The notes under the pieces are model-generated. The model was given only the letters and a program-made list of their open reading frames with translations. It ran no database searches and was not told the DNA's origin. Source: JAJXWB01 sp964634325 (GTDB lineage: Bacteria > Pseudomonadota > Alphaproteobacteria > Rhizobiales > Beijerinckiaceae). Taken from it: 64,000 bases of DNA. The translations under genes and the position numbers were made by a program. The stretch covers positions 62,001 to 126,000 of the forward strand of contig CAZWJF010000005.1 of NCBI GenBank assembly GCA_964634325.1. Direction: 5' to 3'. Of the stretch, positions 16,301 to 23,496 are shown piece by piece (the first letter of the stretch is position 1; the number at the start of each line of letters is the position of its first letter).

Positions 16301-17646
16301 GTGACGAGGTAAGCCGGCAGGCGGGGGCGATAGCTCGGCCTGGGTGGCGCGACCGAGGCCATGGCGGCCGACTGCACGAGCTTGGTGGGATGCGCCTGAG
16401 AGCCGGGAATCCGGATCGTTTGAAGCCTGTACTCCTCATAGATGGCGTCGGTCAGGCGCGTGCCATCGGTCGGCGGCCAGTCGATGGTCTCATAGGTGAG
16501 GTCTACGGCTTCGGGCTCGGCCAGGGTGGATTTCGCGGGCGTAGCCGGGCCGGTGCGCGTGATGGCGCCGCGCACGGTCTTCGGCATGAGCGCGGGCACG
16601 CTCGGCGTGGCAACAGCGGTGACCGTGCGGAGCCGGGGCGGAACATGCGTCGCGATCCAGCTCATGAGCGTTCCGACATCGGGAGCGAGTCCCGGTGATG
16701 CCGGGAAGGCGGCGGGATCGGCGGCGGGCGCCTTGTCGATGACGGTGAGGCGCGTTTCGATGGTCGTGCCGTGCTTGGCATAGACCGAGCCGTCGATCGC
16801 CGCGGTGAACACCAGCCGGCCGCGTTCCTGCAGACGGACGAACGCGTCGCGCCAGGCCGGACTCGCCGGCCCGAAATTCGCGCCGGTGATGGCGACCAGC
16901 CGCCCGCCGTCGGAGAGCCGGTCGAGCGCCGAGGCGACATGGCGACAGGCCGCATCCGCCATGCGGCCCGAGACGTTCGCCATCGCCGAGAAGGGCGGGT
17001 TCATTAGCACGACGCTCGACACCGCCGCGGGATCGAGATGATCGTCGATCTGCGCGGCGTCGAAGCGCGTGACCGGCACGGTCGGAAAGAGAGCGGCGAG
17101 GATGTCGGAGCGTGTCCCGGCCAGCTCGTTGAGCACGAGTGAGCTGCCGGCGGTCTCGGCCAGGATGGCGAGGAGGCCGGTCCCTGCGGAGGGCTCGAGC
17201 ACGCGGTCGGCCGGCGTGATCGCGGCGGCGGTCAACGCCGCCAGACCCAGCGGTATCGGCGTCGAGAATTGCTGGAAGGCCTCGCTCTCGGCGGAACGGC
17301 GCGTATGGGTCGGAAGCAGCGCTGCGACCCTGGCCAGCAGCGGCAGCGCGGAGGCCGGAGACCCGGCTTTGCGGAAAAGCGCCTTTCCGTATTTGCGCAG
17401 GAACAGGACGGTCGCCGCCTCGCAGGCGTCGTAGGCCGTTTTCCAGTCCCATGCGCCCGACGCATCCGATGCGCCGAAGGCCGATTCCATGGCCGAGCGG
17501 AGGATCGTGGCGTCGACGCGCTGGCCGCGTTCGAGACACAGTAGGATCTGGCGGGCGACCGCCATGACGGCGGCGGCCGTGTCGATGGCGGGAGCGGGAG
17601 AGATCGGCGCGGCCGGCGTCGCCGCGCGTTGGAAAGCACCATGCAT
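13312..17646 (-). CDS. Strawberry-notch family helicase with N-terminal methylase-like domain
   Basis: A 1444-residue protein from ATG 17646. Residues about 120-330 have an N6-type methyltransferase fold, including 'VLEPSAGTGLLAIL' and VLMNPPFS near 212. The SF2 helicase region follows: GDGTGAGKGRQ (Walker A variant) near 503, FDESHAMQ near 611, and 'LVFSDAGGTGRSYHAELTA' plus GLGRTNRTNQ near 1008. These sno-type proteins are standard ICE and phage cargo thought to process DNA during transfer or counter restriction. A structured leader is present just upstream of the start. Confidence 0.92.
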   Translation of the reverse strand: MHGAFQRAATPAAPISPAPAIDTAAAVMAVARQILLCLERGQRVDATILRSAMESAFGASDASGAWDWKTAYDACEAATVLFLRKYGKALFRKAGSPASALPLLARVAALLPTHTRRSAESEAFQQFSTPIPLGLAALTAAAITPADRVLEPSAGTGLLAILAETAGSSLVLNELAGTRSDILAALFPTVPVTRFDAAQIDDHLDPAAVSSVVLMNPPFSAMANVSGRMADAACRHVASALDRLSDGGRLVAITGANFGPASPAWRDAFVRLQERGRLVFTAAIDGSVYAKHGTTIETRLTVIDKAPAADPAAFPASPGLAPDVGTLMSWIATHVPPRLRTVTAVATPSVPALMPKTVRGAITRTGPATPAKSTLAEPEAVDLTYETIDWPPTDGTRLTDAIYEEYRLQTIRIPGSQAHPTKLVQSAAMASVAPPRPSYRPRLPAYLVTEGVLSDAQLETVIYAGEAHSDYLAGAWTVDATFDLVTAAPDDAEAAIRFRRGFMLGDGTGAGKGRQSAAIILDNWLRGRRKAVWISKSDKLIEDAQRDWSALGMERLLVTPLSRFSQGRPITLREGVLFTTYATLRSDERGEKVSRVRQIVDWLGSDFDGVIIFDESHAMQNAAGGKGERGDVAPSQQGRAGLRLQHALPNARVLYVSATGATTVHNLAYAQRLGLWGGEDFPFATRAEFIEAIEAGGVAAMEVLARDLRALGLYTARSLSYDGVEYELVEHRLTDEQRRIYDAYAGAFAIIHNNLDAAMQAANITGETGTLNRQAKSAARSAFESTKQRFFGHLLTSMKTPTLVRSIERDLDEGHAAVVQIVSTGEALMERRLAEIPTEEWSDVRVDITPREYVLSYLQNSFPVQLYEPFTDSEGNLSSRPVYRDGQPVESREAVARRDRLIEKLASLPPVPGALDQIVQCFGTDTVAEVTGRSRRVIRTGDRLMVENRAGSANLAEAAAFMDDVKRILVFSDAGGTGRSYHAELTAKNQRLRVHYLLEPGWKADAAIQGLGRTNRTNQAQPPLFRPIATDVKAEKRFLSTIARRLDTLGAITRGQRQTGGQGLFRPEDNLESHYARDALRQLYMLIVRGKVEGCPLQTFESATGLSLMDEGDIRDELPPITTFLNRLLALTIDLQGVLFTAFEQLLNARIEGAIASGTYDVGLETLKAESFVVSNRRAIYTHPATGAETRLLTIAQRERNRPLTVDQAFDHLSDPRTALLVNERSGRAALRVPAPSIMLDDGEIERRVRLIRPMEHHHASLKMMAESHWQEVDRNAFADAWTREVAQVPEFSDSTIHIVAGLLLTIWKRLPNESTRVYRLQTDEGERIIGRRVSPAWAAGALATGGATLATADAFAALLDGGVVLDLAEGLQLRRARVMGAHRIELSGFTDTMRDRLRAYGLFHEIISWKLRMFVPTDAQGAAVLAKVLERYPIERVSEREVA

Positions 17647-17672
17647 GGAGATGACCTCGGGAGAGCGGGAAC

Positions 17673-17724
17673 GGGACGAGCCCGCCGGCGCTCTCTCTCG
17701 ACCGCACGGGCTCAAACCCGTCCC
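17673..17724 (-). promoter_or_regulatory. Structured mRNA leader, class A copy 1 (strawberry-notch gene)
   Basis: On the minus strand GGGAC/GTCCC and GAGCCCG/CGGGCTC form a bulged stem around a loop containing CGAGAGAGAG. The conserved strings GACGGGTT and GAGAGAG are shared with leaders of the parB-like and ardC genes. It ends 26 bases before the start codon. Confidence 0.55.
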
Positions 17725-17768
17725 GGCCCGTCTCTTCCTCTCGGCGGGCGGGCGCTGACCCACATGAA

Positions 17769-17800
17769 ACAAGCGCCCGGCCGTGGGGCGGGGCGCTTGT
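17769..17800 (-). terminator. Hairpin between sno and the upstream-reading gene
   Basis: A perfect 10-bp stem (ACAAGCGCCC / GGGCGCTTGT) starts 6 bases past the stop of the minus-strand gene ending at 17806. It probably terminates that transcript before the sno leader. Confidence 0.55.
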
Positions 17801-17805
17801 CGAGA

Positions 17806-18450
17806 TCAGCCGAACCGACGGCCGGCTTCCGTGAAGGTGTAGTCGTTGGCGACGATCGCCTCGTCGACGGCCTCGTCCGAGGTCAGGTTGTCGTATTCCC
17901 GTTCGAGCTGGCGATAGAGCCAGCGGGCGAGATCGCGCAGCGCTTCGATGACGGCATCTTCGGCGTCGGCGGTCATGTCCTGCCAGGCGGGGCTGTCGCG
18001 CTCGACGGAAATCGCCATGCAGTACTCGTGGTAGTACCGGCCGCGGTGGGTGACGGCGGCGCGGAGCTGGTAGAAGTTGCGGCGCTGGATCGCCTGCAGA
18101 GCATCAGCGATGCGTTGAAGCTCGTGGTCCTTCGGCGCATAGGCGCGCATTCGTCGCGGCGCGGCCTTCGCGTGGCCGTAGCGGCCTTCGAAGCAGGCCC
18201 CGTCACCCTGGCTCCAGAAGCCCGAGAACCAGATGCAGGGTTTCGGGCGGGCGCCGCCGCCGTAGAGGCGAACGGTTCGCGTTTCGAGGCTGACGCCGAG
18301 GATCGCGCAGATGCGCTCGAAGTCGTCATAGACGAACTCGAACCAGTCGTGGTCGAAGCCGCCCTCGCAATACCAGGCCCGGGCCTTTTCCTTCGCCTCC
18401 TCGGAGAGCTCGTCGAGGCGGTAGACGGTGGTTTCGATGATCTCAGGCAT
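17806..18450 (-). CDS. Conserved ICE/phage protein, 'antitoxin of toxin-antitoxin stability system' group
   Basis: A 214-residue protein from ATG 18450 (MPEIIETTVYRLDELSEEAKEKARAWYCEGG), followed by 'FDHDWFEFVYDDFERICAILGV' and 'WFSGFWSQGDGACFEGRY'. Proteins with this start are widespread in ICEs and phages and are often labelled as antitoxins, a label I cannot support from any domain. It overlaps the preceding gene by 8 bases, so the two are co-translated. Confidence 0.72.
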   Translation of the reverse strand: MPEIIETTVYRLDELSEEAKEKARAWYCEGGFDHDWFEFVYDDFERICAILGVSLETRTVRLYGGGARPKPCIWFSGFWSQGDGACFEGRYGHAKAAPRRMRAYAPKDHELQRIADALQAIQRRNFYQLRAAVTHRGRYYHEYCMAISVERDSPAWQDMTADAEDAVIEALRDLARWLYRQLEREYDNLTSDEAVDEAIVANDYTFTEAGRRFG

Positions 18451-18859
18451 CGGGATCGCCTCCCGCCAGCACTTCGGCGAGCCAGCCGTCGGTGTAGATC
18501 CAGGCGATCGTCTCTCCCGTGGCGAGGTCGAGCGCATGGGCGCCGCCGCCGAAACCGTCGAGACGCGGCCGCGAGCAGGTGTTGGCGTACTGGAATCCCC
18601 AGAGGCCCTTGAGGCCGAACTGCGCGGCGCAACGTTTGACGAACTGGAGCAGGCGTTCCGGATCGCCGGTGACGTCATCGCGCATCCAGAGCTGGGTGCC
18701 GCCATGTTCGGGCTGGATGGAGAGGAGAAAACCTTCGGAAGGCGGTTCCTCCGCTGCGCCTTCCTCTGAGAGTTCGTTGTAGAGATCGAGCGCGCGGGCG
18801 GCGTTCTCGGGGGTGCCTACGTCGAGCAGGCAGAAAAAGTGCGTGAAATAGTCGGCCAT
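18443..18859 (-). CDS. Conserved ICE hypothetical protein
   Basis: A 138-residue protein (MADYFTHFFCLLDVGTPENAARALDLYNEL) with a mid-region 'FLLSIQPEHGGTQLWMRDDVTGDPERLLQFVKRCA' and C-terminal 'HALDLATGETIAWIYTDGWLAEVL'. No known domain is recognised. Composition and operon position (8-base overlap with the downstream gene) show it is a real gene. It may work with the neighbouring protein. Confidence 0.72.
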   Translation of the reverse strand: MADYFTHFFCLLDVGTPENAARALDLYNELSEEGAAEEPPSEGFLLSIQPEHGGTQLWMRDDVTGDPERLLQFVKRCAAQFGLKGLWGFQYANTCSRPRLDGFGGGAHALDLATGETIAWIYTDGWLAEVLAGGDPDA

Positions 18860-18880
18860 GTCGGTCTCCGAAAAATGCGA

Positions 18881-18902
18881 AACCCGGCGCGATGGCCGGG
18901 TT
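18881..18902 (-). terminator. Hairpin after the parB-like gene
   Basis: AACCCGGC / GCCGGGTT, a perfect 8-bp stem with a 6-base loop, lies 57 bases past the stop at 18959 on the minus strand. A further GC-rich imperfect hairpin lies between the two. Confidence 0.45.
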
Positions 18903-18958
18903 GAGGGGGGATCGATGGGAAGAGTGCGGGACAGCCGGAGCTGCCCCGCGTCAGTGCG

Positions 18959-21097
18959 CTATTCGGCCGCGATCGCCGACGGCTCGTCGGCCTCCCCGGT
19001 AGCCGCTTCATCCTCGTCACCGGCGAGGTAGTCCGGCAGCGCGTCGGGGTCGTCGCTGCCGACATCCGCGGATGACAGCTCGGCGTCGGCGAGGCGCAGC
19101 GGTTCGGGCAGCCAGCCGGTATCGGCCAGGAGCCGTACCGCCTCCTTGGCCATGTCGCCCTTCTTCAGATGGTCGATGAGCTGCGCGGCCCGCTCGCCCG
19201 CGCCCTCGCGCACGGCCTCGAGGATGCGGCGCTTGGGCACGCGGCCGAGATAGTTGTCGACCGTGGGCGTCCAGCCGACCTCCACCATGTCGAGGCCGGT
19301 TGCGCGGGCGAGCCGGTCGGCCTGAGCGAGACGGCGCTCCAGCCCATGCTGGGAAACCCCGTTGCCGCCATAGGGGTTCGGTTTCTCGAAGAGCGCGTTG
19401 ACGCCGAAGCTGACGCAATGAGCGAGCAACGATAGGCGGCTCGTCTCGTTGAGCGCCGCGAGCCAGTCCCACAGCGCCTGGTCGTCCTGCGGCAGGTCGG
19501 TCGTCCACGCTTCCTGCCGCTCGGCGATCGACCGGGCGGAGGGGGTGTCCTTGAGATCGGGCGCCTGGACCGGGAAGAAGATGTGGCGCACCGAGGCTTC
19601 CAGGCATCCGCCGCTCGTGGCGGTGCGCTGGAAGGTGTCAACGACGAGTTTGTGCAGCAGCGCCGTCAGAGCGACATGCGGATTGTTGGCCACTGCATCG
19701 CGCAGCGCCAGCGTGCGATGGGCGGTCAGTTCCACCACCAACCGCTCAGGCAGCGGCTTGACGGCATCGTCCTCGTCCTCCTCCGGCTCGGACGGCCGGC
19801 CGCCGATCGTGATGACCGCGCGCTGGGCGACAGGCGCTCCCGCTTCGGCGCTGTCCTGGCCGGCGACCGCTGTTTCGCCGTCGGCGTCCTGCCCAGGTCC
19901 GACGACGCGAGCTTCGTCCTCGGGACGGACATAGCCGCGATCGACCGAGAGCCTGCCATCGGCGCCGATGCTGACGAACGCGCCAGCGCGGGCGATGTCG
20001 GCGGGCTCGAAAATGACCGGGCGTTCGTCGAAGGCGGCGAGCGCCCTCTCGATCTCGCCGAGTCGCTCGTCCACCTCGTCGGGCAGCTCGTCCGCGTCCT
20101 CATATTCAGCTTCGAGCTTCTGGTATTCGGCGTTGAGCGCGTCGATCTTCGCCTGCTCCTCGGCTGTCAGGTCCGCCATCTCGCCGTCGAGTTTGCGCAG
20201 CCCGTAGCTGTACCCATAGGGGAAGTCGGTCGCGACCTCGATCCATTTCCAGCCTTCGGCGGCAATGGTCTCGGCTTGGGCCTTGAGCTTTTCGGCGACC
20301 AGGCTGTCCAGCAGCGCGACGCCCTCGAGCCAGCCGCCATCGTCCTGCTGGAAGAGATCGCGCAGCACGATGCCGCCCGCCGCCTCATAGGCATCGAGGC
20401 CGACGAACACCGCCCGACGGTCGGAGGCGCGGACGGTTTTCTCGGTGAGCATGCGGCGGATCTGATAGGGCTCCTTCGACCAGGAGCCCGCGATTGCCTC
20501 CCAGACCTGCTCCTGGCGGGCGTGATCGGTGCTGACGGTGAAGGCCATCAGCTGCTCCAACGACATGCCGTCTTCGGCATAGATGTCGAGCAGTTTCGGC
20601 GAGACGCTGGCGAGTCGCAGGCGCTGCTTCACGATGTTGACCGTGGTGAAGAACGCTGCGGCGATGTCCTCCTCGGAGCGGCCTTTCTCGCGCATGGCCT
20701 GGAAGGCGCGAAACTGGTCGAGGGGATGGAGCGGCGCGCGCTGGATGTTCTCGGCGAGCGAGTCGTCCTCGGCGAGAATGTCGGTCGCCGGATCGCGCAC
20801 GACGCAGGGCACGGGCGTGGTCTTGGCCAGACGCTTCTGTTTCACGAGCAGTTCGAGCGCCCGATAGCGGCGGCCGCCGGCGGGAATCTCGAACATGCCG
20901 GTCTCGGCGCCCTCCGCATTGAGGACGGGCCGGACGTTGAGGCTCTGAAGCAGCGTCCGCCGGGCGATGTCCTCGGCCAGCTCCTCGATCGAGACGCCGG
21001 CCTTCACGCGCCGGACGTTGGCCTGGGACAGCACCAGCTTGTTGAAGGGAATGTCGCGCGAGGACGACAGGGTGATTTTCTGAACGGCAGTAGCCAT
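18959..21097 (-). CDS. ParB/RepB/Spo0J-family protein, long ICE form
   Basis: A 712-residue protein, more than twice the length of chromosomal ParB. The N-terminus has the ParB nuclease-like domain: 'IPFNKLVLSQANVRRVKAGVSIEELAEDI', 'IPAGGRRYRAL', 'LAENIQRAPLHPLDQFRAF', then the HTH region 'ATFFTTVN'-like (AAAFFTTVNIVKQRLRLASVSPKLL). The middle has an acidic coiled region (about 310-350) and the C-terminal 250 residues are a conserved ICE-specific extension. It is predicted to bind DNA; whether it does partition or transfer processing is open. It carries the class A leader. Confidence 0.88.
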   Translation of the reverse strand: MATAVQKITLSSSRDIPFNKLVLSQANVRRVKAGVSIEELAEDIARRTLLQSLNVRPVLNAEGAETGMFEIPAGGRRYRALELLVKQKRLAKTTPVPCVVRDPATDILAEDDSLAENIQRAPLHPLDQFRAFQAMREKGRSEEDIAAAFFTTVNIVKQRLRLASVSPKLLDIYAEDGMSLEQLMAFTVSTDHARQEQVWEAIAGSWSKEPYQIRRMLTEKTVRASDRRAVFVGLDAYEAAGGIVLRDLFQQDDGGWLEGVALLDSLVAEKLKAQAETIAAEGWKWIEVATDFPYGYSYGLRKLDGEMADLTAEEQAKIDALNAEYQKLEAEYEDADELPDEVDERLGEIERALAAFDERPVIFEPADIARAGAFVSIGADGRLSVDRGYVRPEDEARVVGPGQDADGETAVAGQDSAEAGAPVAQRAVITIGGRPSEPEEDEDDAVKPLPERLVVELTAHRTLALRDAVANNPHVALTALLHKLVVDTFQRTATSGGCLEASVRHIFFPVQAPDLKDTPSARSIAERQEAWTTDLPQDDQALWDWLAALNETSRLSLLAHCVSFGVNALFEKPNPYGGNGVSQHGLERRLAQADRLARATGLDMVEVGWTPTVDNYLGRVPKRRILEAVREGAGERAAQLIDHLKKGDMAKEAVRLLADTGWLPEPLRLADAELSSADVGSDDPDALPDYLAGDEDEAATGEADEPSAIAAE

Positions 21098-21110
21098 CGC
21101 GATAGTCTCC

Positions 21111-21155
21111 GCGACGGGCGGCCGAAAGCCTCTCTCTCGGCCTCCAACCCGTCAC
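21111..21155 (-). promoter_or_regulatory. Structured mRNA leader, class A copy 2 (parB-like gene)
   Basis: Outer stem GTGACGGG/CCCGTCGC (8 bp with one wobble) and inner stem GGCCGA/TCGGCC enclose a GAGAGAGGC loop. The Shine-Dalgarno GGAGA directly abuts the outer stem, and the ATG is 13 bases beyond the element. This arrangement would let folding set ribosome access. Confidence 0.65.
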
Positions 21156-21247
21156 GAAGATCGGCGCAGCCCTCTTCCTCTGTTTCGGCCGTAGAACCGG
21201 AAAGCCAGAAAAGCGGGACTGCGCTTGCACGGATGCGCGCGGGGGCC

Positions 21248-22219
21248 TCAGGCCGCCGCCGTCATTTCATCGACGTCGTCACGGGAGGCCACGGAGACGG
21301 ATTGATCGTCCGCCGGCAGGAAGCCGAGCAGGAAGTCGGCCGCCTTGCTGGCCTGCGACGCCGCGCGGACGATGGCGCGATTGTCCTCGCGCAGGACCTC
21401 GGCCCAGGAGCCGATGTAGTCGGCGTGCCGTACGGTCGGCGCGATGCCGAGCGCCGCGCAGCAGAACGCCGCCGAGATCTCGGCGACCAGCTCCTCGAAC
21501 GCGTATTTCTTCGAGCCGAAGGATCCGGAGAGGTCGCGGTTCAGGCGATGCGCCGCGCCGCTGGCATGGGAGCATTCGTGGAGCGCGGTTCGGTGCCAGT
21601 TGATCGGCTCGAAGAAGGCTTGGGGCGGCGGCACCTGCACATAGTCGTGCACCGGCACATAGAAGGCGCGATCGCCTCCGATACGGAAGTCGATGTCGCT
21701 CGCCTTGATCAGCGCTTCCACCTTCGGCTCGATCAGGCCGGGCTCGGGCGGTGGCGCCACAACGGCCACGTCGTCGGGAAGCCCCTCGCATTGCGATGCG
21801 TTGAAGACCGTGAAGCGCTTCAGGAAGGGGATCGGCTGCGCGTCCTCGCCGGTCTCGCTGGCGCGTCGTTTCTCATCGTCGGGGATGAAGCGGTCGGCAT
21901 AGACGACGGTGGTGCCATGCTCGCCGCGCCGCACATGGCCGCCGAGCGACAGCGCCTGGCGGAAGGTCAGCCAGCTCTGACAAGAAAAGCCGTGCTGGAC
22001 GACGGCGCCCCAGAGGATCAGCACGTTGACGCCCGAGTAGCCGCGCCCGGTAGCGGCGTTCTTCGGCATGGCGAGTGGCGCCTTGGCTGCGGCCGTACCC
22101 CACGGCTGGACCCAGGGAAGCCGGCCGGCCTCCAGCTCGGCGAGGATCTTGCCGGTGATTTCGTCATAGAGGCTCGTCCGGTCGGAGCCGGAACGAGCGC
22201 GCGTAGCATGTCTGGACAT
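21248..22219 (-). CDS. ardC: ArdC-like antirestriction protein
   Basis: A 323-residue protein. The N-terminal single-strand DNA-binding region is recognisable (LYDEITGKILAELEAGRLPWVQPW, 'GRGYSGVNVLILWG', 'WLTFRQALSLGGHVRRGEHGTTVVY'). The C-terminal metallopeptidase-like domain has the zinc motif HECSH near residue 212 and 'YAFEELVAEISAAFC'. ArdC proteins protect incoming conjugative DNA from restriction. This is the last backbone gene before the divergent cargo region. Confidence 0.93.
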   Translation of the reverse strand: MSRHATRARSGSDRTSLYDEITGKILAELEAGRLPWVQPWGTAAAKAPLAMPKNAATGRGYSGVNVLILWGAVVQHGFSCQSWLTFRQALSLGGHVRRGEHGTTVVYADRFIPDDEKRRASETGEDAQPIPFLKRFTVFNASQCEGLPDDVAVVAPPPEPGLIEPKVEALIKASDIDFRIGGDRAFYVPVHDYVQVPPPQAFFEPINWHRTALHECSHASGAAHRLNRDLSGSFGSKKYAFEELVAEISAAFCCAALGIAPTVRHADYIGSWAEVLREDNRAIVRAASQASKAADFLLGFLPADDQSVSVASRDDVDEMTAAA

Positions 22220-22230
22220 CGCGGGTCTCC

Positions 22231-22274
22231 GCGACGGGCGCCGGAGGCCTCTCCTCCAGCCCTCAACCCGTCAC
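22231..22274 (-). promoter_or_regulatory. Structured mRNA leader, class A copy 3 (ardC)
   Basis: Same architecture as the parB-like leader: outer stem GTGACGGG/CCCGTCGC is identical. The inner stem is GCTGGAG/CTCCGGC instead of GGCCGA/TCGGCC, a compensatory change. The loop GAGAGGC is retained, and GGAGAC follows as Shine-Dalgarno 11 bases from the ATG. Confidence 0.65.
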
Positions 22275-22523
22275 GGCAAACCCGGTCCGCACTCTCACTC
22301 TATAGGGGGCGTTGCGGGGCAGCCGGCCCCGCAGAAGGGGTCGGCAGAGACCTCGGCTCGGCCGCAGGGGAAGGCTTTCCCCTCAATGGCTTATCGGATC
22401 GAAATCTACCGGTGACTACCAAAAGGCGGGGCGATGACTACCAATCAGCCGGAGATGCTCGACGGTGCCTGATAGCGGCGCGCGGGGATGTTCGTTGTTC
22501 GTGTTGAACCCGAAGGCCATGCA

Positions 22524-22558
22524 TTGACACATGCTGAGGATGGGTATAATAGTTATAC
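22524..22558 (+). promoter_or_regulatory. Promoter of the WYL-helicase operon with palindromic operator
   Basis: TTGACA (22524-22529) and TATAAT (22545-22550) lie 15 bases apart. The -10 is inside a perfect palindrome GTATAA-TAG-TTATAC (22544-22558). WYL regulators of defence systems often repress their own promoter from such sites. Upstream, in the 398-bp gap after ardC, TGACTACCAA occurs twice 22 bp apart (22413, 22435). Nothing else is seen in the gap. Confidence 0.6.
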
Positions 22559-22617
22559 GGGCCGCGTCGATATGCCCATCTAGTTTTTAACCGCATGGGC
22601 GGCAGAGGCGAAACACG

Positions 22618-23496
22618 ATGCCGGAAGGCGCTGCGGGGTTGAAGTGGGGGGTGGAGCGGCGGCTCGAATTCATCGAGTTTCGGCTCTTCTGGGAGGGCGG
22701 CGTCAATCGCGCCGACATCATAGAGATGTTCGACGTGTCTGTGCCGCAAGCCTCGAAGGACCTCACGCTTTACCAGGAGCGCGCCCCGAACAATGCGATC
22801 TACGACAAGAGCGCCAAACGCTACGTCGCGAGTGATCGCTTTCAGCCCTGCTTCCTGAAGCCCGACCCGGCGGCCTACCTCAATCAGCTCCGGTCAGTTT
22901 CCGAGGGCATACTCGACCGATCCCATGCGTGGATCGGGCAGTCTCTGCCCTACGATGCCGCTCCTACGCCCGTCCGGGGCGTAAACGCGCAGACATTGCG
23001 CTCGGTGACGTCGGCAATCCGCCAGTCGCAGGCCATCGAGATTCGCTACCAGTCGCTTTCGCGTCCCGAACCTCGGTGGCGCTGGATTGCGCCGCACGCG
23101 ATCGGTTTCGATGGCTTCCGCTGGCACGCACGGGCGTATTGCGAGACGGACCGGACGTTCAAGGATTTCCTGCTCTCGCGGATGCTGGAAACGCGCGGCA
23201 CAAGGCCTTGCGAAGTCGCGCCTGATGCCGATGCTGACTGGCACGAGTTCGTCACGCTCGAGATCGGTCCCCACCCTGAACTGTCGGACACGCAGAAGAA
23301 GATCATCGCCCTCGACTACGGAATGCGCGGTGACAGGGCGAAAATCCGCGTGCGGAAGGCCCTGCTTTACTACGCGCTGAAGCGCCTCGGCCTCGACACC
23401 GACCCCGCAGCGAGGCGCCCGCAGGATCAGCAGATCGTACTCCTGAACCAGGAGCCGCAACTGCGCGCTGTTGGCGCGACAGCGGTGGAGGGCTGA
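22618..23496 (+). CDS. WYL-domain transcriptional regulator (BrxR/CapW-like)
   Basis: A 292-residue protein with an N-terminal winged HTH (RRLEFIEFRLFWEGGVNRADIIEMFDVSVPQASKDLTLYQ), a central WYL domain (IEIRYQSLSR... WRWIAPHAIGFDGFRWHARAYCE) and a C-terminal WCX-like region. BrxR and CapW proteins of this layout repress phage-defence operons and respond to an unknown nucleic-acid or nucleotide signal. It heads the operon and its stop abuts the helicase start with no gap (TGAATG). The palindrome over the -10 is its likely operator. Confidence 0.88.
   Translation: MPEGAAGLKWGVERRLEFIEFRLFWEGGVNRADIIEMFDVSVPQASKDLTLYQERAPNNAIYDKSAKRYVASDRFQPCFLKPDPAAYLNQLRSVSEGILDRSHAWIGQSLPYDAAPTPVRGVNAQTLRSVTSAIRQSQAIEIRYQSLSRPEPRWRWIAPHAIGFDGFRWHARAYCETDRTFKDFLLSRMLETRGTRPCEVAPDADADWHEFVTLEIGPHPELSDTQKKIIALDYGMRGDRAKIRVRKALLYYALKRLGLDTDPAARRPQDQQIVLLNQEPQLRAVGATAVEG

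Noticed and set aside
19583..22507. A 974-codon open frame on the plus strand opposite the parB-like and ardC genes
   Set aside because: Shadow of GC-rich coding sequence: the minus-strand genes have full domain matches, while this frame has no recognisable motif and spans two of them and their leader.
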